From NCBI GenBank assembly GCA_002315945.1, contig DCIJ01000065.1, forward strand, positions 1-12,845: 12,845 nucleotides of DNA, read 5' to 3'. Shown piece after piece: positions 1-6,917 of this stretch; position 1 is the first letter of the stretch, and every line of letters begins with the position of its first letter. The position numbers were made by a program, and so were the translations under genes. A model generated the notes under the pieces. The model was not told the DNA's origin, did no database searches, and was given only the letters and a program-made list of their open reading frames with translations. Origin of the DNA: Lachnospiraceae bacterium UBA1729 (GTDB taxonomy: Bacteria; Bacillota; Clostridia; Lachnospirales; Lachnospiraceae).

Positions 1-763
1 ATCCTGTGTACTGTGGAAAATTAGCCTATGGCAGAAGAAAAACGGAAAAGGTCCAGGGTAAGAGAAATGAGTTTCATGTTGTAAAACAAGATGAATTCAT
101 GGTTGTAGATGGAGAACATGAAGCAATTATCAGTGTGGAAGAATGGAAGGCAGCTCAGGATAAGAGAAAAACTACGGGAGTGAAGCGTGTTAAGACGCAC
201 AGCCTTGAACATGAACATATTTTGACCGGTATTCTAAAGTGTCCGGGATGTGGTGCCAATATGTACGGCAATGTCAATCGTAAGAGACACCCCAAAGGTG
301 GTACTTATAAAGATTATTTTTATTATGCCTGCAAGCATCCAACCGGTACCACTGGGCATAAGTGCGATTACCATAAGCAGTGGGGACAGAATCTATATTT
401 TCCTAATTGCCTTTGACAAGCTGTATGACAAACTATCAGATGCCGAGAAAAAGGAATTCATGGGAACCTTTGTGGAAAGCATTGAGCTTTACCCGGAACG
501 CCTCGAAAATGGCAAGTTTCTAAAACATATACACTTCAGATTCCCAGTATATTATAATGGTACTGTGATAGATGATATCAGTTGGGAAAACGGAAGTACG
601 GTTGAAACTGTATGTCTTTTGTCCAAACCGAAAAGCGGATTCTCATATAAATCTTTCTCTTGATATGGATGATTATTTTTCTATCTCTTGTGAGAATGAA
701 CAATTAGATGGATGCAAAGACAACAAATCTTTTACATTAAATGATATACTTGATATAGTGTGA
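1..763 (+). pseudogene. Large serine recombinase, C-terminal part, degraded (three frames)
   Basis: Remnant of a Tn4451/ICE-type large serine recombinase; the catalytic N-terminal domain would lie upstream of the window. Frame from base 3 to about 389 holds the recombinase domain (PVYCGKLAYGRRKTEK) and the zinc ribbon (CPGCGANMYG at about 240-269, then YYACKHPTG and KCDYHKQW). At about 387-391 the match jumps to another frame that resumes at FDKLYDKLSDAEKKEF and runs to VETVCLLSKPK near 630. The coiled-coil insertion normally between these parts, roughly 90-100 residues in relatives I remember, is missing. A second break at 628-629 fits one extra C: removing it restores SKRKADSHINLSLDMDDYF, which continues in the third frame to the TGA at 761-763. 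These are clear signs of a dead gene. The family assignment is confident; the size of the deletion is from memory of the family. Confidence 0.88.
731..759 (+). promoter_or_regulatory. Sigma-A-type promoter for the phosphatase-adeC pair
   Basis: TTTACA at 731-736, a 17-base spacer and TATAGT at 754-759 make a near-consensus vegetative promoter. The expected start of transcription is about 766, giving a leader of roughly 36 bases to the ATG at 802. It lies inside the tail of the recombinase relic. Its place rules out the GTG at 760 as a start. Confidence 0.6.
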
Positions 764-785
764 TTGACAAAAAAGACAAGAAAAT

Positions 786-796
786 AAAGGTTGGAG
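786..796 (+). promoter_or_regulatory. Ribosome binding site that sets the phosphatase start
   Basis: AAAGGTTGGAG ends 5 bases before the ATG at 802. The longer reading from GTG 760 has no ribosome site and would begin inside or before the transcript start, so the ATG is preferred. Confidence 0.65.
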
Positions 797-801
797 CTTG
801 C

Positions 802-2346
802 ATGGGTGAAGAAATATACAGAATAATATTCGGAAACAGTAGGGAAGAAATTCTTAAAGAGACAACCAAAGAAATGAGAGATGCAATTAAATGTAAGGAC
901 AGGGCAAGATTTAAGGCACTGTTCAAAACGTTTAAGAGGGCATTTGTTGGTGATGATGTATTCTGGGCAAATGAAGTGGCTTCAAATATTTTTGCGGCTA
1001 TTGTGCTTTTGTTACTAGGCATAGCACTAGCGATAACACTTGTGTTAAACCAACTGGGAATCTTTGAATTCAATAGCAAACTTTTGACTCCCATTGTTAT
1101 AGTTTCATTAATTGGAATAACTATTGTAGTTGTTTTGCAGGCAATATTTAAAGGGCAGAAATCCTGGCTGAAGTATGTACTGATGTCTGCCATAATTTTG
1201 GCAATATCGGTAACCTATGCCATGATTGGATTTCGTTGTGCTATCTGTCTGAATATTCCAATTATGTTGTCAACCAAATATTTATCTGAAAAATTTACAA
1301 AGACAATTGCTGTAATATCCGGAGTTTTTATGCTAATAAGTACAGTCGCATATGCACATATGGGTACAGCAGTGGATCTTAATAATGCTGTCTATGCTGC
1401 CGGAACGAGCTTGATGACAGACGGCAACGTTATTTCTGATGGAGCGAATATTATAGTAAGAGACTATATGATAAGTCTGCTCAAATTCAGCTTTTTTCCA
1501 AATATAATGCAGTATCTTATTTCATGTTATATCTGTATCACTATTGCGAAATGGGGACACAGAATTTTCCTTGAACAGGAACGTGTAGCTAAGGAATATG
1601 CAAGAGTAGATACGGAGCTTGAACTTGCAAAAAATATTCAGGCTAACATGGTACCAAATATTTTTCCTCCATTTCCAAACAGAACTGAAATAGATATTTA
1701 TGCCATGATGAATCCAGCTAAAGAAGTTGGAGGAGATTTTTACGATTTCTTCTTTATCGATGATGATCATATGGGTTTTGTAATGGCGGATGTCTCTGGC
1801 AAGGGAGTACCGGCGGCGCTGTTCATGATGATAGGAAAAACATTAATCAAAAATCAGGCGCTTCTGGGCATGTCCACAAATGAGGTTCTTGCCAGTGTGA
1901 ATGATCATCTATGTGAGAATAATGAAGAGGGTCTGTTTATTACAGCGTGGATGGGAATACTGGAACTTTCAACTGGTATTTTGAAAGCAAGTAATGCGGG
2001 ACATGAATTTCCTGTTATCAAACGTGCAAAAGGCCAGTATGAGATATACAAGGATAAGCATGGATTTGTGCTTGCCGGAATGGAAGGAACTCAGTATAAG
2101 GAATATGAAGTCACTCTGGAACCTGGCGACAGTTTCTTTGTCTATACCGATGGTGTTACGGAAGCTACAAATGCTGATAAAGAACTGTTTGGAATGGATA
2201 GAATGGTGGATAGCCTTAATCACTACTTGGAGGCAGATCAGGAACAGGTTCTTAAGGGAATACGCAAAGAAATTGATGAGTTTGTTGGAAAAGCACCACA
2301 GTTTGATGATATTACAATGATGGGTGTGAAATATAATGGATTATAG
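802..2346 (+). CDS. Membrane-anchored SpoIIE/RsbU-family PP2C serine phosphatase
   Basis: A 514-residue protein with a short basic cytoplasmic head (about 1-58), a membrane domain with some five or six hydrophobic helices (about 62-85, 94-114, 121-143, 145-158, 167-187, 228-249), a charged linker (about 255-280) and a PP2C-like phosphatase domain (about 280-512). The catalytic signatures are all present: EVGGD at 308-312, DVSGKG at 330-335, NAGHE, YTDGVTEA around D450 and FDDIT with D502/D503. These aspartates bind the Mn/Mg ions in the family. Relatives dephosphorylate anti-anti-sigma (STAS) proteins in partner-switching pathways, or other phosphoserine proteins; the target here is unknown, as no STAS or RsbW-type gene is nearby. 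The membrane part is probably a sensor. The adenine deaminase gene follows after 24 bases, so the two are probably co-transcribed. Confidence 0.9.
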   Translation: MGEEIYRIIFGNSREEILKETTKEMRDAIKCKDRARFKALFKTFKRAFVGDDVFWANEVASNIFAAIVLLLLGIALAITLVLNQLGIFEFNSKLLTPIVIVSLIGITIVVVLQAIFKGQKSWLKYVLMSAIILAISVTYAMIGFRCAICLNIPIMLSTKYLSEKFTKTIAVISGVFMLISTVAYAHMGTAVDLNNAVYAAGTSLMTDGNVISDGANIIVRDYMISLLKFSFFPNIMQYLISCYICITIAKWGHRIFLEQERVAKEYARVDTELELAKNIQANMVPNIFPPFPNRTEIDIYAMMNPAKEVGGDFYDFFFIDDDHMGFVMADVSGKGVPAALFMMIGKTLIKNQALLGMSTNEVLASVNDHLCENNEEGLFITAWMGILELSTGILKASNAGHEFPVIKRAKGQYEIYKDKHGFVLAGMEGTQYKEYEVTLEPGDSFFVYTDGVTEATNADKELFGMDRMVDSLNHYLEADQEQVLKGIRKEIDEFVGKAPQFDDITMMGVKYNGL

Positions 2347-2370
2347 AGTTAAAACAACAGGACGTTCAAT

Positions 2371-4062
2371 ATGAAGATTCTATTTAAAAATGGAAAAATA
2401 GTTAATGTTTTTACAGGCATGGTTGAGAAGGCCGACCTGCTTATTGAGGATGCCCTAATAATAGGACTAGGTGGGGGCTTAGAAGAATATGCTGATGAAG
2501 TGAAGGATATTACTGGAAAGTATATATGTCCTGGATTTATTGACTCACATATTCATATTGAAAGTACAATGCTGACACCAGGGGAACTGGCCAGAGTCTG
2601 CGTTCCACACGGAACTACAGGTATTATTGCTGATCCTCATGAAATTGCTAATGTATGTGGAAGAAATGGAATACATTATATGTTGCAGGCCAGCAGAAAT
2701 CTGCCAATGTCAGTATACTTTATGCTTCCATCCTGTGTTCCGGCCACCAAATTTGATGAGACTGGGGCAGTACTGCAGGCAAAAGATTTGGAGCCCTTTT
2801 ATCAGAATGAGCGTGTGCTAGGTTTGGGCGAAATGATGAATTACCCGGGAACCATAGCAAAAGACCCGGAAATCATGGAAAAAATCAGGGATGCCAAAAA
2901 AGCCGGTAAAATAACAAATGGACATGCACCTATGCTTTCAGGGTATGATCTGGACAAATACATTGCTGCAGGAATATACGATGATCATGAATGCTCTAAT
3001 TTAAATGAGGCAAAAGAAAAGATAAGAAAAGGGCAGAAGATAATGATCCGTCAGGGGACTGCTGCTAAAAATCTTAATGGTCTCATAGGTCTATTTGAAG
3101 AACCCTGGTGCAGGCACTGTATGCTGGCGACAGATGATAAGCATCCAATAGACCTCCTGGAAAATGGCCACATAGATAGCATTATCCGTCAGGCAGTTGC
3201 TATGGGTGCATCAGCAGTAACCGGTATTCAGATGGCAACCCTTCAGGCAGCAGAGCATTTTGGTCTAGCAAATCTTGGAGCCATAGCCCCAGGATATCAG
3301 GCGGATTTCCTAATTCTAAGTGATCTGGATACGGTAACGGTTGAGGAAGTATACAAAACTGGAAAGCTTGTGGCAGGTAATGGGGTGGTAGAACCCTTTG
3401 ACAAACCAAGAGCCGACAGTGATATTTGGAAAGCGGTTAGAAACTCATTTCTTTTGGACACAGTTGATGCATCTGCATTTGATCTTCCTGAATATGTTGG
3501 TAAAGCCAGAATAATCAGTGCTTTACCTGGTGAATTAATTACGCAGGAGTGTGTAGAAGATATAAATACTAAAGAGAGCGGAGGGATAGACCTTCAACGT
3601 GATATTTTAAAAATAGCTGTTTTGGAACGCCATATGCATTCAAAACATATTGGGCTGGGATTGATAAAAGGCATAGGATTAAAATCTGGTGCGATTGCAT
3701 CTTCGGTTTCCCATGATTCTCATAATTTAATTGTAATTGGAACAAACGAAGAGGATATGGCGCTGGTAGCAAATCATGTAAGAAACAATGGTGGCGGACT
3801 TGCGGTAGCAAAAAATGGTGAAATCCTGGCAGATCTTCCATTACGTTTGGGGGGATTGATGAACTCTGGTACAGCAGAAGAAGTGGCTCTGATGAATGAG
3901 AATATTCGTCAAAAAGTGGGTGAACTGGGTTACAAAGAAGGAATTGAACCTTTCATGAATATGGCCTTTGTGTCCCTTCCAGTCATTCCACATTTAAAAA
4001 TAACTACTAAGGGACTGGTTGATGTGGATAAACAGGAGATAGTTTCACTATTTATTGAATGA
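2371..4062 (+). CDS. adeC: Adenine deaminase
   Basis: A 563-residue amidohydrolase, the usual length for adenine deaminase (Ade/AdeC, YicP type), which converts adenine to hypoxanthine and ammonia for purine salvage or nitrogen supply. Metal-ligand motifs are intact: GFIDSHIHIE (H60, H62), GTTGIIADPHEIANVCG at 81-97, GLGEMMN with E154, NGHAP with H185, DDHE with H206 and LATDDK with D255. The C-terminal domain typical of the adenine-specific group is complete (about 370-563), with HDSHNLIVIG and the GGLMN segment. An AGGA about 8 bases before the ATG serves as a modest ribosome site. It sits 24 bases after the phosphatase gene. A cytosolic enzyme; no disruption is seen. Confidence 0.95.
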   Translation: MKILFKNGKIVNVFTGMVEKADLLIEDALIIGLGGGLEEYADEVKDITGKYICPGFIDSHIHIESTMLTPGELARVCVPHGTTGIIADPHEIANVCGRNGIHYMLQASRNLPMSVYFMLPSCVPATKFDETGAVLQAKDLEPFYQNERVLGLGEMMNYPGTIAKDPEIMEKIRDAKKAGKITNGHAPMLSGYDLDKYIAAGIYDDHECSNLNEAKEKIRKGQKIMIRQGTAAKNLNGLIGLFEEPWCRHCMLATDDKHPIDLLENGHIDSIIRQAVAMGASAVTGIQMATLQAAEHFGLANLGAIAPGYQADFLILSDLDTVTVEEVYKTGKLVAGNGVVEPFDKPRADSDIWKAVRNSFLLDTVDASAFDLPEYVGKARIISALPGELITQECVEDINTKESGGIDLQRDILKIAVLERHMHSKHIGLGLIKGIGLKSGAIASSVSHDSHNLIVIGTNEEDMALVANHVRNNGGGLAVAKNGEILADLPLRLGGLMNSGTAEEVALMNENIRQKVGELGYKEGIEPFMNMAFVSLPVIPHLKITTKGLVDVDKQEIVSLFIE

Positions 4063-4075
4063 TTTCCATAAGGAT

Positions 4076-4090
4076 ACTTGCGAAGCAAGT
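4076..4090. promoter_or_regulatory. Short perfect dyad upstream of the LysR gene
   Basis: ACTTGC-GAA-GCAAGT has 6-bp arms and a 3-base centre. It overlaps a weak possible promoter (TTGCGA at 4078-4083, 17 bases, TAGATG at 4101-4106) in the 70-base gap before the LysR gene. It could be an operator, for example for autoregulation, or a small hairpin. It does not fit the symmetric T-N11-A LysR box exactly. Confidence 0.3.
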
Positions 4091-4132
4091 GGCTTTACGC
4101 TAGATGATATGATAGAAATAGGCAGGTAAAAA

Positions 4133-5029
4133 ATGACATTAACGCAATTGCAGTATGCAGTAACAATAGCTGACACAAAATCCATGAATAAAGCAGCTAC
4201 CGAGCTGTTTGTATCTCAGCCAGCACTTTCTGGCGCCGTAAAAGAGCTGGAAGAAGAACTGGCTACACAGATTTTTATTAGATCTAACAAGGGAATTGTA
4301 GTAACCACAGAGGGAGAGGAATTCCTGCGTTACGCAAGACAGATGGTGGAACTGGGAAATCTTGTAGAGGAACGATTTGTAAATAAGACCATTGCAAAGA
4401 AAAAATTCTCTGTTTCCATGCAGCACTATTCTTTTGCAGTAGAGGCATTTATTGAGCTGACTAAGGGCTTTGAAGTTGGGGAATATGAACTGGCTGTTCA
4501 CGAGACAAAAACCCACGAAGTAATTGAGAATGTAAAAAACTACAGAAGCGAAATAGGCGTCATCTATAAGAATGATTTCAATTGTAAAGCCATACAGAAG
4601 ATAATAGATGAGAGCGATTTGGAATTTGTCGAATTGTTTGACTGCTCCATTTCTGTATTCTTAAGTAAGAATCACCCCCTGTCAGGGAGGGAAAAAATAA
4701 CTACAGAAGAGTTAATGGATTACCCATGTCTTTCCTTTGAACAGGGGGACAAAAATTCATTTTATTTTGCAGAAGAGGTGCTAAGCACACTGCCCTACAA
4801 ACAGATTATTAAAGCAGATGACAGAGCAACCATGCTTAACCTGATGACAGGCCTCAATGGGTATACTCTCTGCAGTGGAATAATCTGTCAGGATTTAAAC
4901 GGTGGAATGTATACTTCTATTCCCTTGGATACACAGGATACCATGACCATAGGATATATCAAACGAAAGAATATTCCACTAAGTCTGTTAGGAAAGAAAT
5001 ACATTGAAATTCTAAAGCGATACAAATAA
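4133..5029 (+). CDS. LysR-family transcriptional regulator
   Basis: A 298-residue protein of standard LysR length. The N-terminal winged helix-turn-helix is clear: MTLTQLQYAVTIADTKSMNKA, then AATELFVSQPALSGAVKELE (about 21-40) and the wing with F48-R50 and TTEGEEFL (58-65). The rest (about 90-295) is the periplasmic-binding-like effector domain, with SVFLSKNHPLSG and GYTLCSGI segments. ATG at 4133 is preceded by GGCAGG (4121-4126), 6 bases away. The gene faces the Rrf2 gene tail to tail and is next to cysK and metY. LysR proteins such as CysB, CysL and CmbR control sulfur genes, so a sulfur role is possible, but only the position supports it. Control of the upstream adenine deaminase is the other local choice. 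Confidence 0.9.
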   Translation: MTLTQLQYAVTIADTKSMNKAATELFVSQPALSGAVKELEEELATQIFIRSNKGIVVTTEGEEFLRYARQMVELGNLVEERFVNKTIAKKKFSVSMQHYSFAVEAFIELTKGFEVGEYELAVHETKTHEVIENVKNYRSEIGVIYKNDFNCKAIQKIIDESDLEFVELFDCSISVFLSKNHPLSGREKITTEELMDYPCLSFEQGDKNSFYFAEEVLSTLPYKQIIKADDRATMLNLMTGLNGYTLCSGIICQDLNGGMYTSIPLDTQDTMTIGYIKRKNIPLSLLGKKYIEILKRYK

Positions 5030-5082
5030 TAATAATTCATCTTTATTAATGATGTGTATTAAAACGTGTATAAGATTGCGTA

Positions 5083-5514
5083 TTATATATTGTAGGTAAA
5101 ATCCGCAACCTGTCTTGTGATGATGTCTTCAAGAGTAATACTATCAAAATACCTGGTCACTACATCATATAGTCCCTGATAGATTGGAAGGGTTACACAT
5201 TCATTGCATTTTTCGCAGAGATTAGGGAAGTTATCCATACAGCTAACAGGGGCAAGACTTCCCTCTGCGCTTTCTAAAATCTCACGCACGGTAATTTCTT
5301 CTGGCGATTTAGCCAGCTTATACCCACCCATATGTCCCTTGTTTGATAGCAACAGGTTACTTCTATTTAAGAAAGGAATAATCTGCTCCAAATACTTTTT
5401 AGAGATGTCCTGTCTCTCTGAAATATCTTTTAACGCCACAAAGCCATTATTATAATGCTGTGCCAAGTCAATCATCATTCGAAGCGAATAGCGCCCTCTT
5501 GTTGAAATCTTCAT
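5083..5514 (-). CDS. Rrf2-family transcriptional regulator, candidate cysteine/sulfur regulator
   Basis: A 143-residue protein starting MKISTRGRYSLRMMIDLA, the hallmark of the Rrf2 family (IscR, CymR, NsrR). The winged helix covers about 8-68 with recognition segment ISERQDISKKYLEQIIPFL and the wing GHMGGYKLAK. A cysteine cluster follows: C92, C100, C103 and C106. C92, C100 and C106 match the three-cysteine pattern common in the family, which holds an Fe-S cluster in IscR; C103 is an extra one. A strong AGGAGG (complement of 5520-5525) lies 5 bases before the ATG. It is divergent from cysK, and CymR-type Rrf2 proteins repress cysteine genes together with CysK in Bacillus. A role as the local repressor of cysK and metY is therefore likely but inferred. 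Confidence 0.93.
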   Translation of the reverse strand: MKISTRGRYSLRMMIDLAQHYNNGFVALKDISERQDISKKYLEQIIPFLNRSNLLLSNKGHMGGYKLAKSPEEITVREILESAEGSLAPVSCMDNFPNLCEKCNECVTLPIYQGLYDVVTRYFDSITLEDIITRQVADFTYNI

Positions 5515-5548
5515 TAGAACCTCCTATTAATGTATCAACTATACTAAT

Positions 5549-5574
5549 ACCTATTGTACTATAGAAATAGTAGG
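5549..5574. promoter_or_regulatory. Candidate Rrf2 autoregulatory operator
   Basis: On the + strand the dyad CTATTGTACTATAG (5551-5564; CTAT/ATAG arms with GTAC at the centre) is preceded by AC and followed by AAATAGTAGG. It lies over the -10 box and spacer of the Rrf2 promoter. It resembles the ACCTAT-N6-AGTAGA core of the cysK and metY leader elements, though less exactly. Binding here would block the Rrf2 promoter. Confidence 0.4.
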
Positions 5575-5581
5575 CTTTCAA
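5553..5581 (-). promoter_or_regulatory. Promoter of the Rrf2 gene
   Basis: On the minus strand TTGAAA (complement of 5576-5581), 17 bases, then TACAAT (complement of 5553-5558). Five of six bases of each box match or nearly match consensus. The expected leader to the ATG is about 30 bases. Confidence 0.65.
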
Positions 5582-5651
5582 TTATAAGATTACTATCAAA
5601 TTAAAATTTGCTATAAATAAAACTTATCGCCAGTGATTGAGTTTTACTATA

Positions 5652-5680
5652 TTTACAAGAGAGGCGTATAGTGTTATACT
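5652..5680 (+). promoter_or_regulatory. Promoter of cysK
   Basis: TTTACA at 5652-5657, a 17-base spacer and TATACT at 5675-5680. The expected start is about 5687, a few bases before the leader element shared with metY. It shows that a GTG reading from 5671 is not a real start. Confidence 0.68.
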
Positions 5681-5693
5681 TACGTCAACATAC

Positions 5694-5721
5694 AAAACCT
5701 ATCCATTTAGTAGACAATAAA
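5694..5721 (+). promoter_or_regulatory. Leader element copy 1 (cysK), candidate operator
   Basis: AAAACCTAT, six bases, AGTAGACAATAAA. The two flanking blocks are identical to those before metY with the same spacer length; 24 of 28 positions agree overall. It begins 13 bases after the -10 box, where a repressor would block initiation or early elongation. It ends 21 bases before the cysK ATG. Confidence 0.55.
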
Positions 5722-5742
5722 AGAGAAAGAGAGGTCAATATT

Positions 5743-6687
5743 ATGGCAGACATTAAAAAAAGTTCATTGGAATTAGTAGGTAACACACCCTTATTAGATG
5801 CTAGCAGATATGCAAAGCAGGCCGGAGTTGAGAAGGCAACTATTCTTGCAAAGCTTGAATATTTGAATCCAGCTGGATCAGTAAAAGATCGTATTGCACT
5901 TGCAATGATTGAAGATGCAGAGAAGAGTGGAAAGCTCAAGCCAGGAGCAACAATAATTGAGCCCACCAGTGGAAATACAGGAATTGGACTTGCTGCCATT
6001 GCTACTGCAAAGGGATATAAAGCAATTCTTACTCTTCCTGATACAATGTCAGTTGAAAGAAGAAATCTGTTAAAAGCTTATGGCGCTGAGCTTGTTCTTA
6101 CGGAAGGCGCAAAGGGAATGAAGGGTGCTATCGCTAAGGCTGAAGAGTTGAATAAAGAGATTGAGGGCTCTATTATTCTTGGTCAGTTTGTTAATCCTGC
6201 AAACCCTGCAATCCACAGAGCAACTACTGGTCCTGAGATTTGGAATCAGACAGATGGAAAGGTAGATATTTTTGTAGCAGGTGTAGGTACTGGTGGAACT
6301 GTTACTGGTGTGGGCGAGTATCTGAAATCTCAGAATCCTGATGTCAAGGTAGTTGCAGTTGAGCCAGCATCCAGCCCAGTACTTTCAAAAGGAACTCCTG
6401 GTGCCCATAAGATTCAGGGAATCGGAGCTGGATTTGTACCTGAGACACTTAACACATCAATATATGATGAAATTATCACTATTGAAAATGATGATGCATT
6501 TGCAGAAGGCAGAGCGTTTGCAATCTCTGAGGGAATTTTGGTTGGTATTTCATCTGGTGCAGCACTTAAAGCTGCAGATATTTTAGCAAAGAGACCTGAG
6601 AATGAGGGCAAGGTAATTGTGGCTCTGCTTCCAGATTCAGGTGACAGATATTTGTCAACAGCATTGTTTGCAACTGCAGACAAATAA
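5743..6687 (+). CDS. cysK: Cysteine synthase (O-acetylserine sulfhydrylase)
   Basis: A 314-residue fold-type II PLP enzyme making L-cysteine from O-acetylserine and sulfide in the cytosol. The PLP lysine is K48 in NPAGSVKDR, the substrate loop is PTSGNTG (74-80), the phosphate-binding loop is GTGGT (182-186), and GISSGA (268-273) and PDSGDRYLST (297-306) complete the active site. Length matches CysK. ATG 5743 is chosen because AAAGAGAGG ends 8 bases before it and because the alignment starts at MADIKKSSLELVGNTPLL; the upstream GTG at 5671 lies in the promoter. It is a single-gene transcript with its own promoter and a strong terminator, divergent from the Rrf2 gene. No cysE (serine acetyltransferase) is in the window. 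Confidence 0.96.
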   Translation: MADIKKSSLELVGNTPLLDASRYAKQAGVEKATILAKLEYLNPAGSVKDRIALAMIEDAEKSGKLKPGATIIEPTSGNTGIGLAAIATAKGYKAILTLPDTMSVERRNLLKAYGAELVLTEGAKGMKGAIAKAEELNKEIEGSIILGQFVNPANPAIHRATTGPEIWNQTDGKVDIFVAGVGTGGTVTGVGEYLKSQNPDVKVVAVEPASSPVLSKGTPGAHKIQGIGAGFVPETLNTSIYDEIITIENDDAFAEGRAFAISEGILVGISSGAALKAADILAKRPENEGKVIVALLPDSGDRYLSTALFATADK

Positions 6688-6737
6688 GCTAATGGCATAA
6701 TGTAATATTAGTTTTATATTATAATAAGCTTTTTAAG

Positions 6738-6769
6738 CCGGTTGGTGTTAGTACACCAGCCGGTTTTTT
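6738..6769 (+). terminator. Rho-independent terminator after cysK
   Basis: An 11-bp stem, CCGGTTGGTGT against ACACCAGCCGG with one G-U pair, a TAGT loop and a run of six T (6764-6769). It stands 50 bases after the cysK stop and separates it from metY. Confidence 0.92.
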
Positions 6770-6840
6770 CGTTGTAGGTTAGGGTGCAATGAAAGGGCAG
6801 ATATAAGTATTATTTATAGCCGGCTCTAAGTTCTAAGTAT

Positions 6841-6869
6841 TTGTCAAAGGAGGAATACTGAGATACAAT
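6841..6869 (+). promoter_or_regulatory. Promoter of metY
   Basis: TTGTCA at 6841-6846, a 17-base spacer and TACAAT at 6864-6869. The expected start is about 6876, right at the edge of the leader element, so metY has its own transcript. Confidence 0.68.
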
Positions 6870-6877
6870 ACACTCAT

Positions 6878-6905
6878 AAAACCTATTAAAATAGTAGACA
6901 ATAAA
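6878..6905 (+). promoter_or_regulatory. Leader element copy 2 (metY), candidate operator
   Basis: AAAACCTAT, TAAAAT, AGTAGACAATAAA; the second copy of the cysK leader element. Here the core is also a dyad, CTATT-AA-AATAG (6883-6894). It starts 8 bases after the -10 box and ends 12 bases before the metY ATG. The ribosome site GGAGAAAG follows at once. Confidence 0.55.
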
Positions 6906-6917
6906 GGAGAAAGTATT

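Noticed and set aside
250..400. Separate small protein from the second frame at 250
   Set aside because: The part before about 388 has no family resemblance and is the shadow of the zinc-ribbon frame; only the part after it belongs to the recombinase relic.
764..769. Perfect TTGACA as a -35 box
   Set aside because: No -10-like hexamer stands 15-19 bases downstream (AAGGTT region). The nearby TTTACA-N17-TATAGT pair is better.
760..801. Longer phosphatase start at GTG 760
   Set aside because: No ribosome site precedes it, and the promoter boxes at 731-759 put it before the likely transcript start. ATG 802 has a good site.
5030..5082. Terminator between the convergent LysR and Rrf2 genes
   Set aside because: Only a CATC/GATG 4-bp stem with a 9-base loop is seen, without a GC-rich stem or clean T run.
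5671..5742. N-terminal extension of CysK from GTG 5671
   Set aside because: It would place coding sequence over the -10 box and leader element, and the family alignment begins at the ATG 5743, which has its own ribosome site.
6770..6877. SAM riboswitch or T-box in the metY upstream region
   Set aside because: None of the conserved core sequences that I know for these leaders is present; the space after the expected transcript start is only about 40 bases.
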